From a virus, in the IMG/VR virus record IMGVR_UViG_3300021089_000012, positions 1 to 37,151 of that record: a stretch of DNA of 37,151 bases, one strand, 5' to 3'. Positions 31,125-37,151 of this stretch are shown here, in pieces. The stretch's first letter is position 1. Each line of letters opens with the position of its first letter. Below the pieces are notes generated by a model. It ran no database searches and had not been told where the DNA came from. It saw only the letters and a program-made list of their open reading frames with translations. Position numbers and translations under genes: made by a program.

Positions 31125-31271
31125 CTAATAACCTTGAGTAGTATGACTATATGCGTCTTCACACTCTCTTAATAACTCTCCGCAAACACATCTTTTTCTG
31201 CTTTTCAAACTATGTTGAAGTGCGATATCCCAAGATGTATTAGCGGAATTTAGTTTCTTCTTCAATTTCAT
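31125..31271 (-). CDS. Small leaderless gene (48 aa) with paired cysteines
   Basis: A 48-residue frame missed by length filters. It starts MKLKKKLNSANTSWDI, is basic overall, and has RCVCGELLREC near the end, three cysteines that could form a partial metal site. Its ATG is exactly the predicted first transcribed base of promoter P6, and no Shine-Dalgarno exists upstream because the promoter occupies that space. This match to the geometry of P4 and ligase subunit A is the main support. Function unknown. Confidence 0.55.
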   Translation of the reverse strand: MKLKKKLNSANTSWDIALQHSLKSRKRCVCGELLRECEDAYSHTTQGY

Positions 31272-31277
31272 ATACAT

Positions 31278-31306
31278 ATTATACTAAATTTTCGAAGTCG
31301 TGTCAA
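31278..31306 (-). promoter_or_regulatory. Sigma70-type promoter P6
   Basis: TTGACA at 31301-31306, TATAAT at 31278-31283, spacer 17 ending in TAG, upstream flank AAAAATAGTTC. The predicted transcription start is 31271, the A of the ATG of the 48-residue gene. Confidence 0.9.
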
Positions 31307-31333
31307 GAACTATTTTTCAAATCCATATAATAA

Positions 31334-31711
31334 TTACTTACTGTTGATCTTATCTTTCGCTGTACCAGCGTATAAACCAAACCATGCAGCTCCTGCTCCT
31401 ACTACTATCGAAATCAGTCCTGATTGCTCTAGCGTGGGGACTTCAAGATCCATGAACCACATTGTACAGTAGTACAATAGGAAAATGTAAACAGAAAGGA
31501 ATAGACGTGGAAAAATCCTCCAAGAGTCTATCATTTGAGATAACCATATCCAGCGTTGCCACGGATTATCTGGTTCTTTCTCATTCTCCATTTCCATTAT
31601 TTTTGATTTTAGCTCTCCAATTTCTTGAACCATAGCCATAAATTTATTAAGGTCTATTTCAACTTCGTTCCTAGACATATCGCCTTGGAACTGTTCACTC
31701 GGTTGTGCCAT
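31334..31711 (-). CDS. Two-span membrane protein, holin candidate
   Basis: A 125-residue protein. The N-terminal half is soluble and partly coiled (MVQEIGELKSKIMEMENEKE). It is followed by two spans, SVYIFLLYYCTMWFM and LISIVVGAGAAWFGLYAG, and a short basic end. The second span's GAGAAWFGLY occurs in small marine-phage membrane proteins that are often called holins. It is five genes away from the lysis block but in the same transcription direction. ATG at 31711, GGGAG upstream. The holin call is tentative. Confidence 0.6.
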   Translation of the reverse strand: MAQPSEQFQGDMSRNEVEIDLNKFMAMVQEIGELKSKIMEMENEKEPDNPWQRWIWLSQMIDSWRIFPRLFLSVYIFLLYYCTMWFMDLEVPTLEQSGLISIVVGAGAAWFGLYAGTAKDKINSK

Positions 31712-32396
31712 TTATTTCTCCCAACCAGTCTAGCCATTCCATTCTTTTATAAGGTTTTTTTCGCTCCGTAAAGTGAAAAGAAATGGATATTCTGGGGCTT
31801 AGGGTATCTACCCTGTGATATAATTTTTTTGGTATATATAATAAATCTCCTTCTGATAAATCAATAACTGTTTCAACAGTTGCTTCGTCTCGTTTAGGAC
31901 AATCATATTCAAACTCATTATATATGTACCAACGTACGCTTCCTCTTACATGAAAGAGAAAGTTATCCGTACTATCTGCATGGATAGGGAAACATCTCGC
32001 TCCCTTCATATTAGAACAATAAAGGTTAGCTTGTCCCAATCCATAGTGCTTTTCAAACTCTTGACATTGTTGCCACATTGTTTTATTTAAGAACTCACTA
32101 AGAGTCAAAATGAAACTGCAACCTTGTTGCCAATATTCGAAAATTTCTTCTCTAGTTAATTTAACCTTTGCTTTTTTATGACAGTACTTACCCGTTGGGG
32201 TTACTATCTGTAGCTGGGGCATACGATCCCACCCTCCCAGTTTATTACTGTTTAGGTACTGATCAACTTCTTTCCAACTAAAATGATCTTTAAAAATATT
32301 TTCTTTGCTTTTAGCTACAAAATACTTTTTTTCTCTAAATTCATCATTAAATCGTTCGAGAGACATTGGTAGTAGTTGTTCAAATGGTATGCTCAT
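31695..32396 (-). CDS. JmjC/cupin-type 2OG-Fe(II) oxygenase (4)
   Basis: A 233-residue enzyme. H139-x-D141 in FPIHADSTDNFLFHVRGSVR and H194 in GDLLYIPKKLYHRVDTLSPR match the cupin_4/JmjC bacterial oxygenases that hydroxylate proteins (ROXA-type). The tail ISISFHF is also typical. The start at 32396 overlaps the preceding oxygenase gene by ATGA; a TTG at 32411 is rejected. Its pairing with a second oxygenase and a glycosyltransferase suggests a polymer substrate. Confidence 0.85.
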   Translation of the reverse strand: MSIPFEQLLPMSLERFNDEFREKKYFVAKSKENIFKDHFSWKEVDQYLNSNKLGGWDRMPQLQIVTPTGKYCHKKAKVKLTREEIFEYWQQGCSFILTLSEFLNKTMWQQCQEFEKHYGLGQANLYCSNMKGARCFPIHADSTDNFLFHVRGSVRWYIYNEFEYDCPKRDEATVETVIDLSEGDLLYIPKKLYHRVDTLSPRISISFHFTERKKPYKRMEWLDWLGEINGTTE

Positions 32397-32884
32397 CTTT
32401 CCATAAACCAAGTTACTAAGGAATGTCTTACTCCTTTTGTTACGGGCTTGACTCTGTGCCTTAGTGATGGATTAAAAACAATTATTGATAGAGGATCAAA
32501 TGCATGGTCTGGTAGTTCAATTCCATCAATTTCTAACTCACCACCTTCATACTGATCTTTTGGAGACAATACCGAAATAAAACTATATTTTCTATACCCT
32601 TCTCCGCTTCCATCTTTATGCCAGTTATAGTAGTTCCCTGCTTTATAAGTTAAGACATTTGCTGTCTCTGGTTTTAGATCCCCGTAGGGTTTCATAAACT
32701 CAGATAGCCAAGGATCTATTTTATCCCTTAAGAATCTAACATCTACTTTTCTAGTATCATCAAGCCTAGCCTTTATTGTTGAACTGCCTACTACGCCTGG
32801 CGTTGGTACATGGGTTTTTAAACACTCTATACAAGCACTATATACTTCTACACTTAGCGCGTCTTTAAAGACTGCTACCTTCAT
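32393..32884 (-). CDS. 2OG-Fe(II) oxygenase (5), prolyl-hydroxylase-like
   Basis: A 163-residue, complete small dioxygenase. H89-x-D91 (YNWHKDGSGEG), the strand FISVLSPKDQYEGGELEI, H143 (NPSLRHRVKPV) and R153 (GVRHSLVTWF) fulfil every expected iron and 2-oxoglutarate position of the P4H-like/PiuC-like family. It joins the glycosyltransferase by TAATG and the JmjC enzyme by ATGA, so all three should be produced together. Confidence 0.92.
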   Translation of the reverse strand: MKVAVFKDALSVEVYSACIECLKTHVPTPGVVGSSTIKARLDDTRKVDVRFLRDKIDPWLSEFMKPYGDLKPETANVLTYKAGNYYNWHKDGSGEGYRKYSFISVLSPKDQYEGGELEIDGIELPDHAFDPLSIIVFNPSLRHRVKPVTKGVRHSLVTWFMER

Positions 32885-33675
32885 TAGAATTCCTCTGGGT
32901 TAGAGATCGTCTTTACTTTTCGTGCATAGTCCCAGAGTATTGCTGCAATATCATCTCTCATATAAGTGCCTTTACCCCAAGGCGAATAGATAGGATGCCA
33001 AGGTTGAGTACTCATACTTGTAAAATGTATATGATAAATCTCCTCTAAATCAAAATTAGGTATTACATCATTTGCTTCAGGCGTTCCAGCTACCGGCAAG
33101 ATTTCATCTCCGTACCATGAGGTATCTCTACCATCAAAGCTATTCCATCTAGGATTTAATTCTTTGATTATACCTGATACATTTTCTCTGTGAGGGTTGC
33201 CTATGTCTCTTATAAACTGGTGTTTATAATTTTTCTCACAATTTTTTATTTCACTAATCGGAGCTATAAATTCTTGTGCTTTTTCACAATCAATTACCAT
33301 AACACTATCGCAGAACCAACCCTTTGCTTTAGGTGTTTGAGCCCACTCCATACCATTATCGTGTAGTCCGTCCCACGCCATTGCAAAAGCATGATCCTCT
33401 AAGTCCATGTTATATAAAACCGATATATCTCTAAGGTTTAACTGATCTACATCTGTATAAATTGCTCTACCTTCAAAATTACATAGTTCAGGTACTGCAT
33501 ACCTGAAACAAGTAAAAGGTGTTCCCCATCCATTCTTATTCCAATCTTTAAACATCTTTGGTCTTAAGAAACGTATGTCCAATTCTGCATCTGTATTCAT
33601 ATATAAACTGTATAGATATATTTGCTCTATCCATTTATCTTCTGTGTCGCTTGTGCCTATAAATATTTTAATCAT
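32884..33675 (-). CDS. GT-A-fold glycosyltransferase
   Basis: A 263-residue protein. It begins IKIFIGTSDTEDKWIEQIYL, then GTPFTCFRYAVPELC and the metal-binding D-x-D motif AIYTDVDQL at residues 72-80. A downstream HIHFTSMSTQPWHP contributes another likely His. This order is that of GT8-like and related enzymes using nucleotide sugars with a divalent metal. Acceptor unknown: DNA base, LPS or virion protein. Followed directly by the oxygenase pair. Confidence 0.8.
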   Translation of the reverse strand: MIKIFIGTSDTEDKWIEQIYLYSLYMNTDAELDIRFLRPKMFKDWNKNGWGTPFTCFRYAVPELCNFEGRAIYTDVDQLNLRDISVLYNMDLEDHAFAMAWDGLHDNGMEWAQTPKAKGWFCDSVMVIDCEKAQEFIAPISEIKNCEKNYKHQFIRDIGNPHRENVSGIIKELNPRWNSFDGRDTSWYGDEILPVAGTPEANDVIPNFDLEEIYHIHFTSMSTQPWHPIYSPWGKGTYMRDDIAAILWDYARKVKTISNPEEF

Positions 33676-34207
33676 CTCTGAATCCTATATGAAAGTACAT
33701 TGTGTCAGGCTTTGGGAGAATTACTACTAATTCTTCTTTACTCCTCATAATATATTCGTATTTTTTTAAGTACTTCCATTTCTTTCCACCTCTATCTGCC
33801 CAGTTTGGAACTAATTGTGGAGAGTGCATGCTTACATCTTTACAAGCAGAGACATAAGAACTATCTTCTGTATTTGGTGTCACAATTATACTTCCTGAAT
33901 CTGTCATCGGAAGGTATAAGTGATCTCCAAGACCTTTATCTCCTGTTGGTAAATGCAAACTGCTTTCATTGTGCTTTACTAAAACAAAATAAGCTATAGT
34001 AGGATGTCCTCCTATGCATCTTAAGTCGTGGAAAATTTTGTCCCTTGCATTTCTCCAGAAAGGAGCGGAACAATTATAGAGGGGGCGTTGGTGTAAGGAG
34101 TAGAACATGTACACATCTGCTCTGGGATATGTCCATAGCCTTTGGGGCGACATATATTTAAGGGCGTCTTCTGCTAAGTGTTTAAATGTTATATTTTCTT
34201 GGGTCAC
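33668..34207 (-). CDS. Unknown protein (179 aa)
   Basis: A 179-residue protein I do not recognise. It is rich in aromatic and histidine residues; HLPTGDKGLGDHLYLPM and DTMYFHIGFRDD could belong to a beta-barrel fold. The start is GTG at 34207 with AAAGG upstream, overlapping the ParB-like gene by 26 bases. The stop overlaps the glycosyltransferase start by eight bases. Likely part of the glycosyltransferase/oxygenase unit. Confidence 0.65.
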   Translation of the reverse strand: MTQENITFKHLAEDALKYMSPQRLWTYPRADVYMFYSLHQRPLYNCSAPFWRNARDKIFHDLRCIGGHPTIAYFVLVKHNESSLHLPTGDKGLGDHLYLPMTDSGSIIVTPNTEDSSYVSACKDVSMHSPQLVPNWADRGGKKWKYLKKYEYIMRSKEELVVILPKPDTMYFHIGFRDD

Positions 34208-34616
34208 GATTATCTACCTTTCCATTTTGTATTAGTAATTGAGCTGCATGAGCCCAATGCACGTCTGGCATTATTAAAGCACTTATGTACTTATACCTCC
34301 ACTTCTTCGCTATTGTTAGTCTTTGGTTTCCTGTGTAAGCTAATAAAGGTTTTTTACTATCAAAAGGTATTATCAAATCTTCGGTTATCTGTCTTATTGC
34401 CATCTTATAGTTAGATTCTGTGTTCTCTATTACTATAATGGGGTGTGTTAACCCCTTTTTTATGATGTCATATTTTAACTTCGCATCGCCTTTAGAGGGC
34501 AACACTACTTGAGCAATGTCGTCTATCTTAGTTTTTACAATAAACTCTCGCTGAGTCCTTAAATGCTTGTCGTGAAACAGTATGTCATACCATTCATTAG
34601 GACTTTCTAAATACAT
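34182..34616 (-). CDS. ParB-like nuclease-domain protein (3)
   Basis: A 144-residue protein. DIIKKGLTHPIIVIE and LLAYTGNQRLTIAKKWRYKY at residues 50-63 and 91-110 correspond to the L-x-x-x-G-x-x-x-P and G-x-R-R region of the ParB/sulfiredoxin superfamily. No HTH and no ParA. TAATG junction with the upstream gene. It is the third member of the family in this window; see 17213-17803 and 18492-19220. Confidence 0.7.
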   Translation of the reverse strand: MYLESPNEWYDILFHDKHLRTQREFIVKTKIDDIAQVVLPSKGDAKLKYDIIKKGLTHPIIVIENTESNYKMAIRQITEDLIIPFDSKKPLLAYTGNQRLTIAKKWRYKYISALIMPDVHWAHAAQLLIQNGKVDNRDPRKYNI

Positions 34617-35257
34617 TAAGCAAATTCTTTAATAAAAGATTCTACTGCGTCCATTTTATTCCCTAAATGTCTAGGGATTGCTATATCTACTACAAATCTA
34701 GGTTTACTACCCTGATTTTTATCTGCAAACCATGTGTCTCCATCAAAGTCGTTTCGTATGCAAGTCCAGTTACCACCACCAATATTTCCTTTCCTAAATT
34801 GATCAGGTACTTTAGTTACCCGTTTATTTTTTACTGCAACTGAGTAGCCACGACCTGAGTTGTGGATAAATCTAAGGGAGTGGTGTGGTTTATTTTTATT
34901 GTTATGCCAACCAGTAAACCCCTTATCAGGCGGCATCACTGTTAGGGTATCAAAATACCACTTATCTGATTTAGCTCCTTCTATGCCTGCACTAATAGCA
35001 GTAAGAAACCAGTGTTTCATTTCTCTAAATTCTTGCTTAGTTGTGTGTCCATGACGACAGGGACTAGCATAGTCTCTATAGTTATGTTCTTTAGGGTATC
35101 CTACAAAGTCGTCGTCTGCTTGATAAGCTCTCAATGTACTATACTTTAGATCAGGCTTTGGTAAACCTGTCCAAGAGTGTGGGTACTTATATAAGCTCTC
35201 AGCTAATTTATCTAGTCTTTCTAGAAATCTAATATTTTTTATTGGAATATTTTTCAT
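34616..35257 (-). CDS. Cupin-like protein, possibly a degenerate oxygenase
   Basis: A 213-residue protein. FTGWHNNKNKPHHSLRFIHN around residues 114-133, together with FVVDIAIPRH near 188, resembles the beta-helix core of small marine-phage oxygenases with a GWH-x-N motif. The usual aspartate of H-x-D is Asn120 and a distal histidine is not evident (TWFADKNQGS in its place). It may bind but not oxidise a substrate, or be unrelated. ATGA junction with the lipoprotein upstream. Confidence 0.45.
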   Translation of the reverse strand: MKNIPIKNIRFLERLDKLAESLYKYPHSWTGLPKPDLKYSTLRAYQADDDFVGYPKEHNYRDYASPCRHGHTTKQEFREMKHWFLTAISAGIEGAKSDKWYFDTLTVMPPDKGFTGWHNNKNKPHHSLRFIHNSGRGYSVAVKNKRVTKVPDQFRKGNIGGGNWTCIRNDFDGDTWFADKNQGSKPRFVVDIAIPRHLGNKMDAVESFIKEFA

Positions 35258-35784
35258 TGTTTTTCAACTTTTAGACCAATAGCGTCTTGGTCTCCTTGAG
35301 GCGTTTTAATAGTAACATTTCTATAGTATACTATTACCTCTTGTACTTCCCTGATGTATCTGCGAAGTTCCTGCATATTGTAGGACATTAGTTCGTAGTC
35401 TTCAGTAGATATAGCAAAAAATACTATATCTCCATTGTTCTTTTTGGCTACATCTTCTAGAAATTTATCTAAATATGTGTAGTCAGCAGGCCAATCTGGG
35501 TTTTCTTTTCCTAAGTCACATACCCATACATCATCAATTTTTTGTCTTGGTCTTTTACCTTCTTCATCTTTTACACAGGGGTTTGCTATTTTTGCTGAAG
35601 ATACTACATGCCAAACAGGATCTTTAAGATCAATATTTCTCGGCATTGTAGGTTGAATAATATCTATCTCAATAGGTTTAGAAGATACTTCTATCTTCTT
35701 AGTTCCAAACATGGAACAACCACTAATTGTTAGGGTTAATATCAGTGCTGGGATCATCCAGCGAATCGAGTTCTTTACTATCAT
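35254..35784 (-). CDS. Lipoprotein, candidate outer-membrane spanin
   Basis: A 176-residue lipoprotein: hydrophobic signal MIPALILTLTISGC with lipobox ISGC, then a periplasmic domain with DPVWHVVSSAKIANPCV and a helical end (LMSYNMQELRRYIREVQEVI). It overlaps the Rz-like gene by 62 bases, an arrangement like Rz/Rz1. Length exceeds classic Rz1 proteins (about 60), so the spanin role is inferred from lysis-block position. An ATG nine codons in (MIPALIL) is another possible start. Confidence 0.65.
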   Translation of the reverse strand: MIVKNSIRWMIPALILTLTISGCSMFGTKKIEVSSKPIEIDIIQPTMPRNIDLKDPVWHVVSSAKIANPCVKDEEGKRPRQKIDDVWVCDLGKENPDWPADYTYLDKFLEDVAKKNNGDIVFFAISTEDYELMSYNMQELRRYIREVQEVIVYYRNVTIKTPQGDQDAIGLKVEKQ

Positions 35785-36118
35785 TTTCTATGCTCTCAAA
35801 TACAGCCTGTGTTTGTTCATTGGCTCTTGTTTCTATCATACCTGGCTTTGCAATCGCAAGTTTATTTAAGTTGTGTCTCCTAAATATATCCAAGTATCCA
35901 TTCATTTCTTGCTCAATCTGAGCATTTCTAGAAGCCATTGTATTCAAGGCTGCGCCTTGTTTCTCATAGCTTTCCTTAATCACAGCAATGGCTTCTTCTT
36001 GTTGAGCTATTGCTATCTCTAGTTTGGCATTATTCTCTTTTAGAGTTATATTTTCATTGTATAGCCAGAACCCACCTAGTCCTAATACTATAACAATCCC
36101 TATCAATAATTGATTCAT
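35723..36118 (-). CDS. Rz-like inner-membrane spanin candidate
   Basis: A 131-residue type II membrane protein. One N-terminal span (LLIGIVIVLGLGGFWLY) is followed by a periplasmic coiled coil (ENNAKLEIAIAQQEEAIAVI) and a less ordered C-terminus. This is the standard i-spanin layout; Rz proteins pair with an outer-membrane lipoprotein to disrupt the outer membrane at lysis. Two lipoprotein genes flank it, at 36121-36246 and, overlapping, at 35254-35784. Confidence 0.7.
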   Translation of the reverse strand: MNQLLIGIVIVLGLGGFWLYNENITLKENNAKLEIAIAQQEEAIAVIKESYEKQGAALNTMASRNAQIEQEMNGYLDIFRRHNLNKLAIAKPGMIETRANEQTQAVFESIENDSKELDSLDDPSTDINPNN

Positions 36119-36120
36119 GC

Positions 36121-36246
36121 CTAACCTCTGATTTCTTCAACACTTTCTGGTGTTTCAATTTCAATACTTTCGTCTGCTTCCTTTATCATCGCACAACCAC
36201 TTATTGTAAAAGTGAGTGCAATTAGAAGTGCTACTAATGTTTTCAT
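36121..36246 (-). CDS. Tiny lipoprotein (41 aa), alternative Rz1-like candidate
   Basis: A 41-residue frame starting at 36246: signal MKTLVALLIALTFTISGC with lipobox ISGC, and a 23-residue acidic mature part (ESIEIETPESVEEIRG). The stop is two bases before the Rz-like ATG. Size and position match Rz1-like outer-membrane spanins, although the proline content of Rz1 is lacking. Confidence 0.7.
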   Translation of the reverse strand: MKTLVALLIALTFTISGCAMIKEADESIEIETPESVEEIRG

Positions 36247-36512
36247 AATTGTTCTATCCTATAATTTAGCCCGTCCGAACCTGATATTTCTATTACATCA
36301 CCATCATCATTTACGAACTTTAATTGTTTTTCTTTTTTGACTAAAAACTTTTTTACTATATATTCACGGTCGTCAGCGTCCCCCCATATTTGGTTATAAC
36401 TAACTACTACTGAATATCGTGGGAATAGCTTGTAGTATATCCATTCATATATCTTTACTAAGATTCTCCAGACCGCCTTAAAGAAGCCTTTTATTCTTAC
36501 TAATTTAGCCAT
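36243..36512 (-). CDS. Conserved-looking small protein in the lysis block (89 aa)
   Basis: An 89-residue protein. The N-terminal half is a basic, aromatic amphipathic helix (GFFKAVWRILVKIYEWIYYK) and the C-terminal half a compact domain (IWGDADDREYIVKKFLVKKE and GSDGLNYRIEQL). I recall similar proteins near lysis genes in marine myoviruses, without a known function. Membrane association by the helix is likely. It overlaps the endolysin by 13 bases and the tiny lipoprotein by four. Confidence 0.7.
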   Translation of the reverse strand: MAKLVRIKGFFKAVWRILVKIYEWIYYKLFPRYSVVVSYNQIWGDADDREYIVKKFLVKKEKQLKFVNDDGDVIEISGSDGLNYRIEQL

Positions 36513-37006
36513 TCCTTACCTTCAAAATGTGCGGCTTCTGCAGCTCGTCTTTTAGTTAGTCCTGCTAACTGTTTACCACCTGCTTTGTCCCATCTTTTGA
36601 TTTGGTTTGGTACGTCTTCGAAGTTGCCTGTGTTTAGTCTTTTCAAAAGAGTACTTGTTCTCAAGTTTGTTGGTCCGAGGTTATATACCCACACTACAAG
36701 TGCATCAAATTGCTCTTGGTTTAGTGGTGCTTCCACTAAGTCGTCTATATATCCTTGATACTCTACTAATTCCTCAAGAAGCATCTGTTCTGCCTCCTCT
36801 TGAGTAATTTGCATTCCGCTATGAACCCCTTTTGTATGTCCATAACCTATCGTCCACACGCCTACTGAGTCTTGGTAAGCTGTTAGCCTACACCCTTCAA
36901 AGTATTTCAGTATGTCGTGTCCTTTATTACTTAATTGCATATAAATGCTCCATATTAGTCCTGTTGTCAGAAGGATAATAGCTAACCATTGTAATCGGTT
37001 ATTCAT
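36500..37006 (-). CDS. GH24 endolysin (T4-lysozyme-like) with signal anchor
   Basis: A 168-residue lysozyme. The catalytic triad has the family spacing E37-x8-D46-x5-T52 in FEGCRLTAYQDSVGVWTIGY, followed by GHTKG, the VVWVYNLG segment and a C-terminal KRRAAEAAHFEG, as in T4- and P21-type enzymes. Residues 5-22 (LQWLAIILLTTGLIWSIY) form a weakly hydrophobic N-terminal anchor, suggesting Sec export and a signal-anchor-release endolysin. The start at 37006 has GGGAG five bases upstream. It cleaves peptidoglycan N-acetylmuramyl links at lysis. Confidence 0.93.
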   Translation of the reverse strand: MNNRLQWLAIILLTTGLIWSIYMQLSNKGHDILKYFEGCRLTAYQDSVGVWTIGYGHTKGVHSGMQITQEEAEQMLLEELVEYQGYIDDLVEAPLNQEQFDALVVWVYNLGPTNLRTSTLLKRLNTGNFEDVPNQIKRWDKAGGKQLAGLTKRRAAEAAHFEGKEWLN

Positions 37007-37030
37007 ATCGTCTCCCATTTTCCAGAAGGT

Positions 37031-37058
37031 ATGAGGACGCCCCTAAAGACGTCCTCAT
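37031..37058 (-). terminator. Hairpin between Hsp20 and endolysin
   Basis: ATGAGGACG and CGTCCTCAT form a perfect 9-bp stem with a 10-base loop. No U-run follows on either strand (ACCTTCTGG on minus), so termination is not assured; it could be an attenuator or an RNA-stability element between the Hsp20 and lysis genes. Confidence 0.55.
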
Positions 37059-37073
37059 TGTGTCGTTTAATTA

Positions 37074-37151
37074 CTACTTAATGTCGAACAGTTTGTCTGA
37101 ACTTGCATCTTGCGTAATAGTAATCGTGAGTAGTCCGTCTTTTAGTTTGAC
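37074..37151 (-). CDS. Hsp20/alpha-crystallin small heat shock protein, C-terminal end only
   Basis: The last 25 codons of a gene running off the right edge. VKLKDGLLTITITQ is the signature of the final alpha-crystallin strands (usually K-x-GLL-x-I-x-I), followed by a short tail SSDKLFDIK. Small heat shock proteins hold unfolded proteins; they occur in many marine T4-like phages. Only the end is seen. Confidence 0.7.
   Translation of the reverse strand, partial: VKLKDGLLTITITQDASSDKLFDIK

Noticed and set aside
1366-36807. Open frames of 60-110 codons on the plus strand throughout
   Set aside because: All are antisense to well-supported minus-strand genes, lack domains and ribosome-binding context, and show low-complexity Ser/Leu/Phe-rich translations typical of antisense AT-rich coding DNA.
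1-37151. tRNA genes, CRISPR arrays, insertion sequences, integrase or attachment sites
   Set aside because: I found no cloverleaf-like block, no regularly spaced direct repeats and no transposase or integrase motif. Nearly all DNA is accounted for by minus-strand genes.

Overview
The window is about 37 kb of AT-rich DNA from a tailed double-stranded DNA phage (Caudoviricetes). Every gene I can support lies on the minus strand. Genes are packed with TAATG, ATGA or longer stop/start overlaps, so transcription runs from the right edge to the left. The replication core follows the phage T5 pre-early/early plan: a NAD-dependent DNA ligase split over two genes, a repeat-built D5-like DNA-binding protein, replicative helicase, primase, family A DNA polymerase, D10-like helicase, SbcD, SbcC, a D14-position nuclease and a D15-like flap endonuclease. 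Lipoproteins, spanin-like proteins and sigma70-type promoters point to a Gram-negative host. The mix of small oxygenases, AsnB, Hsp20 and sulfotransferases is what I would expect of a marine phage, but the host cannot be named from the sequence.

Layout in transcription order (right to left). At 37151-35254: the end of an Hsp20 gene, then a lysis block with a signal-anchor GH24 endolysin, a conserved small protein, a tiny lipoprotein, a Rz-like protein and an overlapping lipoprotein. At 35257-31334: an accessory block with a degenerate oxygenase-like protein, a ParB-like protein, an unknown, a GT-A glycosyltransferase, a 2OG-Fe(II) oxygenase, a JmjC/cupin oxygenase and a two-TM holin-like protein. 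At 31306-27891: small proteins, a DUF6445-like oxygenase, a DUF3310-like protein, an HTH protein and a truncated sulfotransferase-like protein. At 27880-26741: a D5-repeat paralogue, a terminator, and a PC4-like ssDNA-binding protein. At 26728-22199: ligase subunit A, then a GIY-YIG protein, a 2OG oxygenase, a carbamoyltransferase and an SGNH protein. At 22176-17213: ligase subunit B, D5-like protein, DnaB-type helicase, two ParB-like genes and a cupin. At 17209-5387: primase, a nuclease, polymerase, then a metabolic cassette (SDR, sulfotransferase, QueC-like, 2OG oxygenase, GNAT/AHL-synthase-like, AsnB) and the D10-like helicase. At 5344-9: a ssDNA-binding protein, SbcD/SbcC, acyl carrier protein, resolvase-like nuclease and flap endonuclease.

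Six near-identical sigma70 promoters (TTGACA, 17-bp spacer, TATAAT, with a shared AAAAATAGTTC-like flank) head the transcription blocks. Several sit so close to the start codon that the expected mRNA begins at or within a few bases of AUG, which implies leaderless translation.

The most unusual feature is the amount of small-molecule or polymer-modifying chemistry spliced into a T5-like replication region: five convincing 2OG-Fe(II) oxygenases plus one degenerate relative, a NodU/CmcH-type carbamoyltransferase, a class B asparagine synthetase, a QueC-like ATPase with an altered PP-loop, two sulfotransferase-family genes, an SDR, a GNAT, an acyl carrier protein, a glycosyltransferase and an SGNH protein. 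A DNA hypermodification pathway or a surface/virion modification pathway are the two hypotheses I consider most reasonable. Nothing in the window decides between them.
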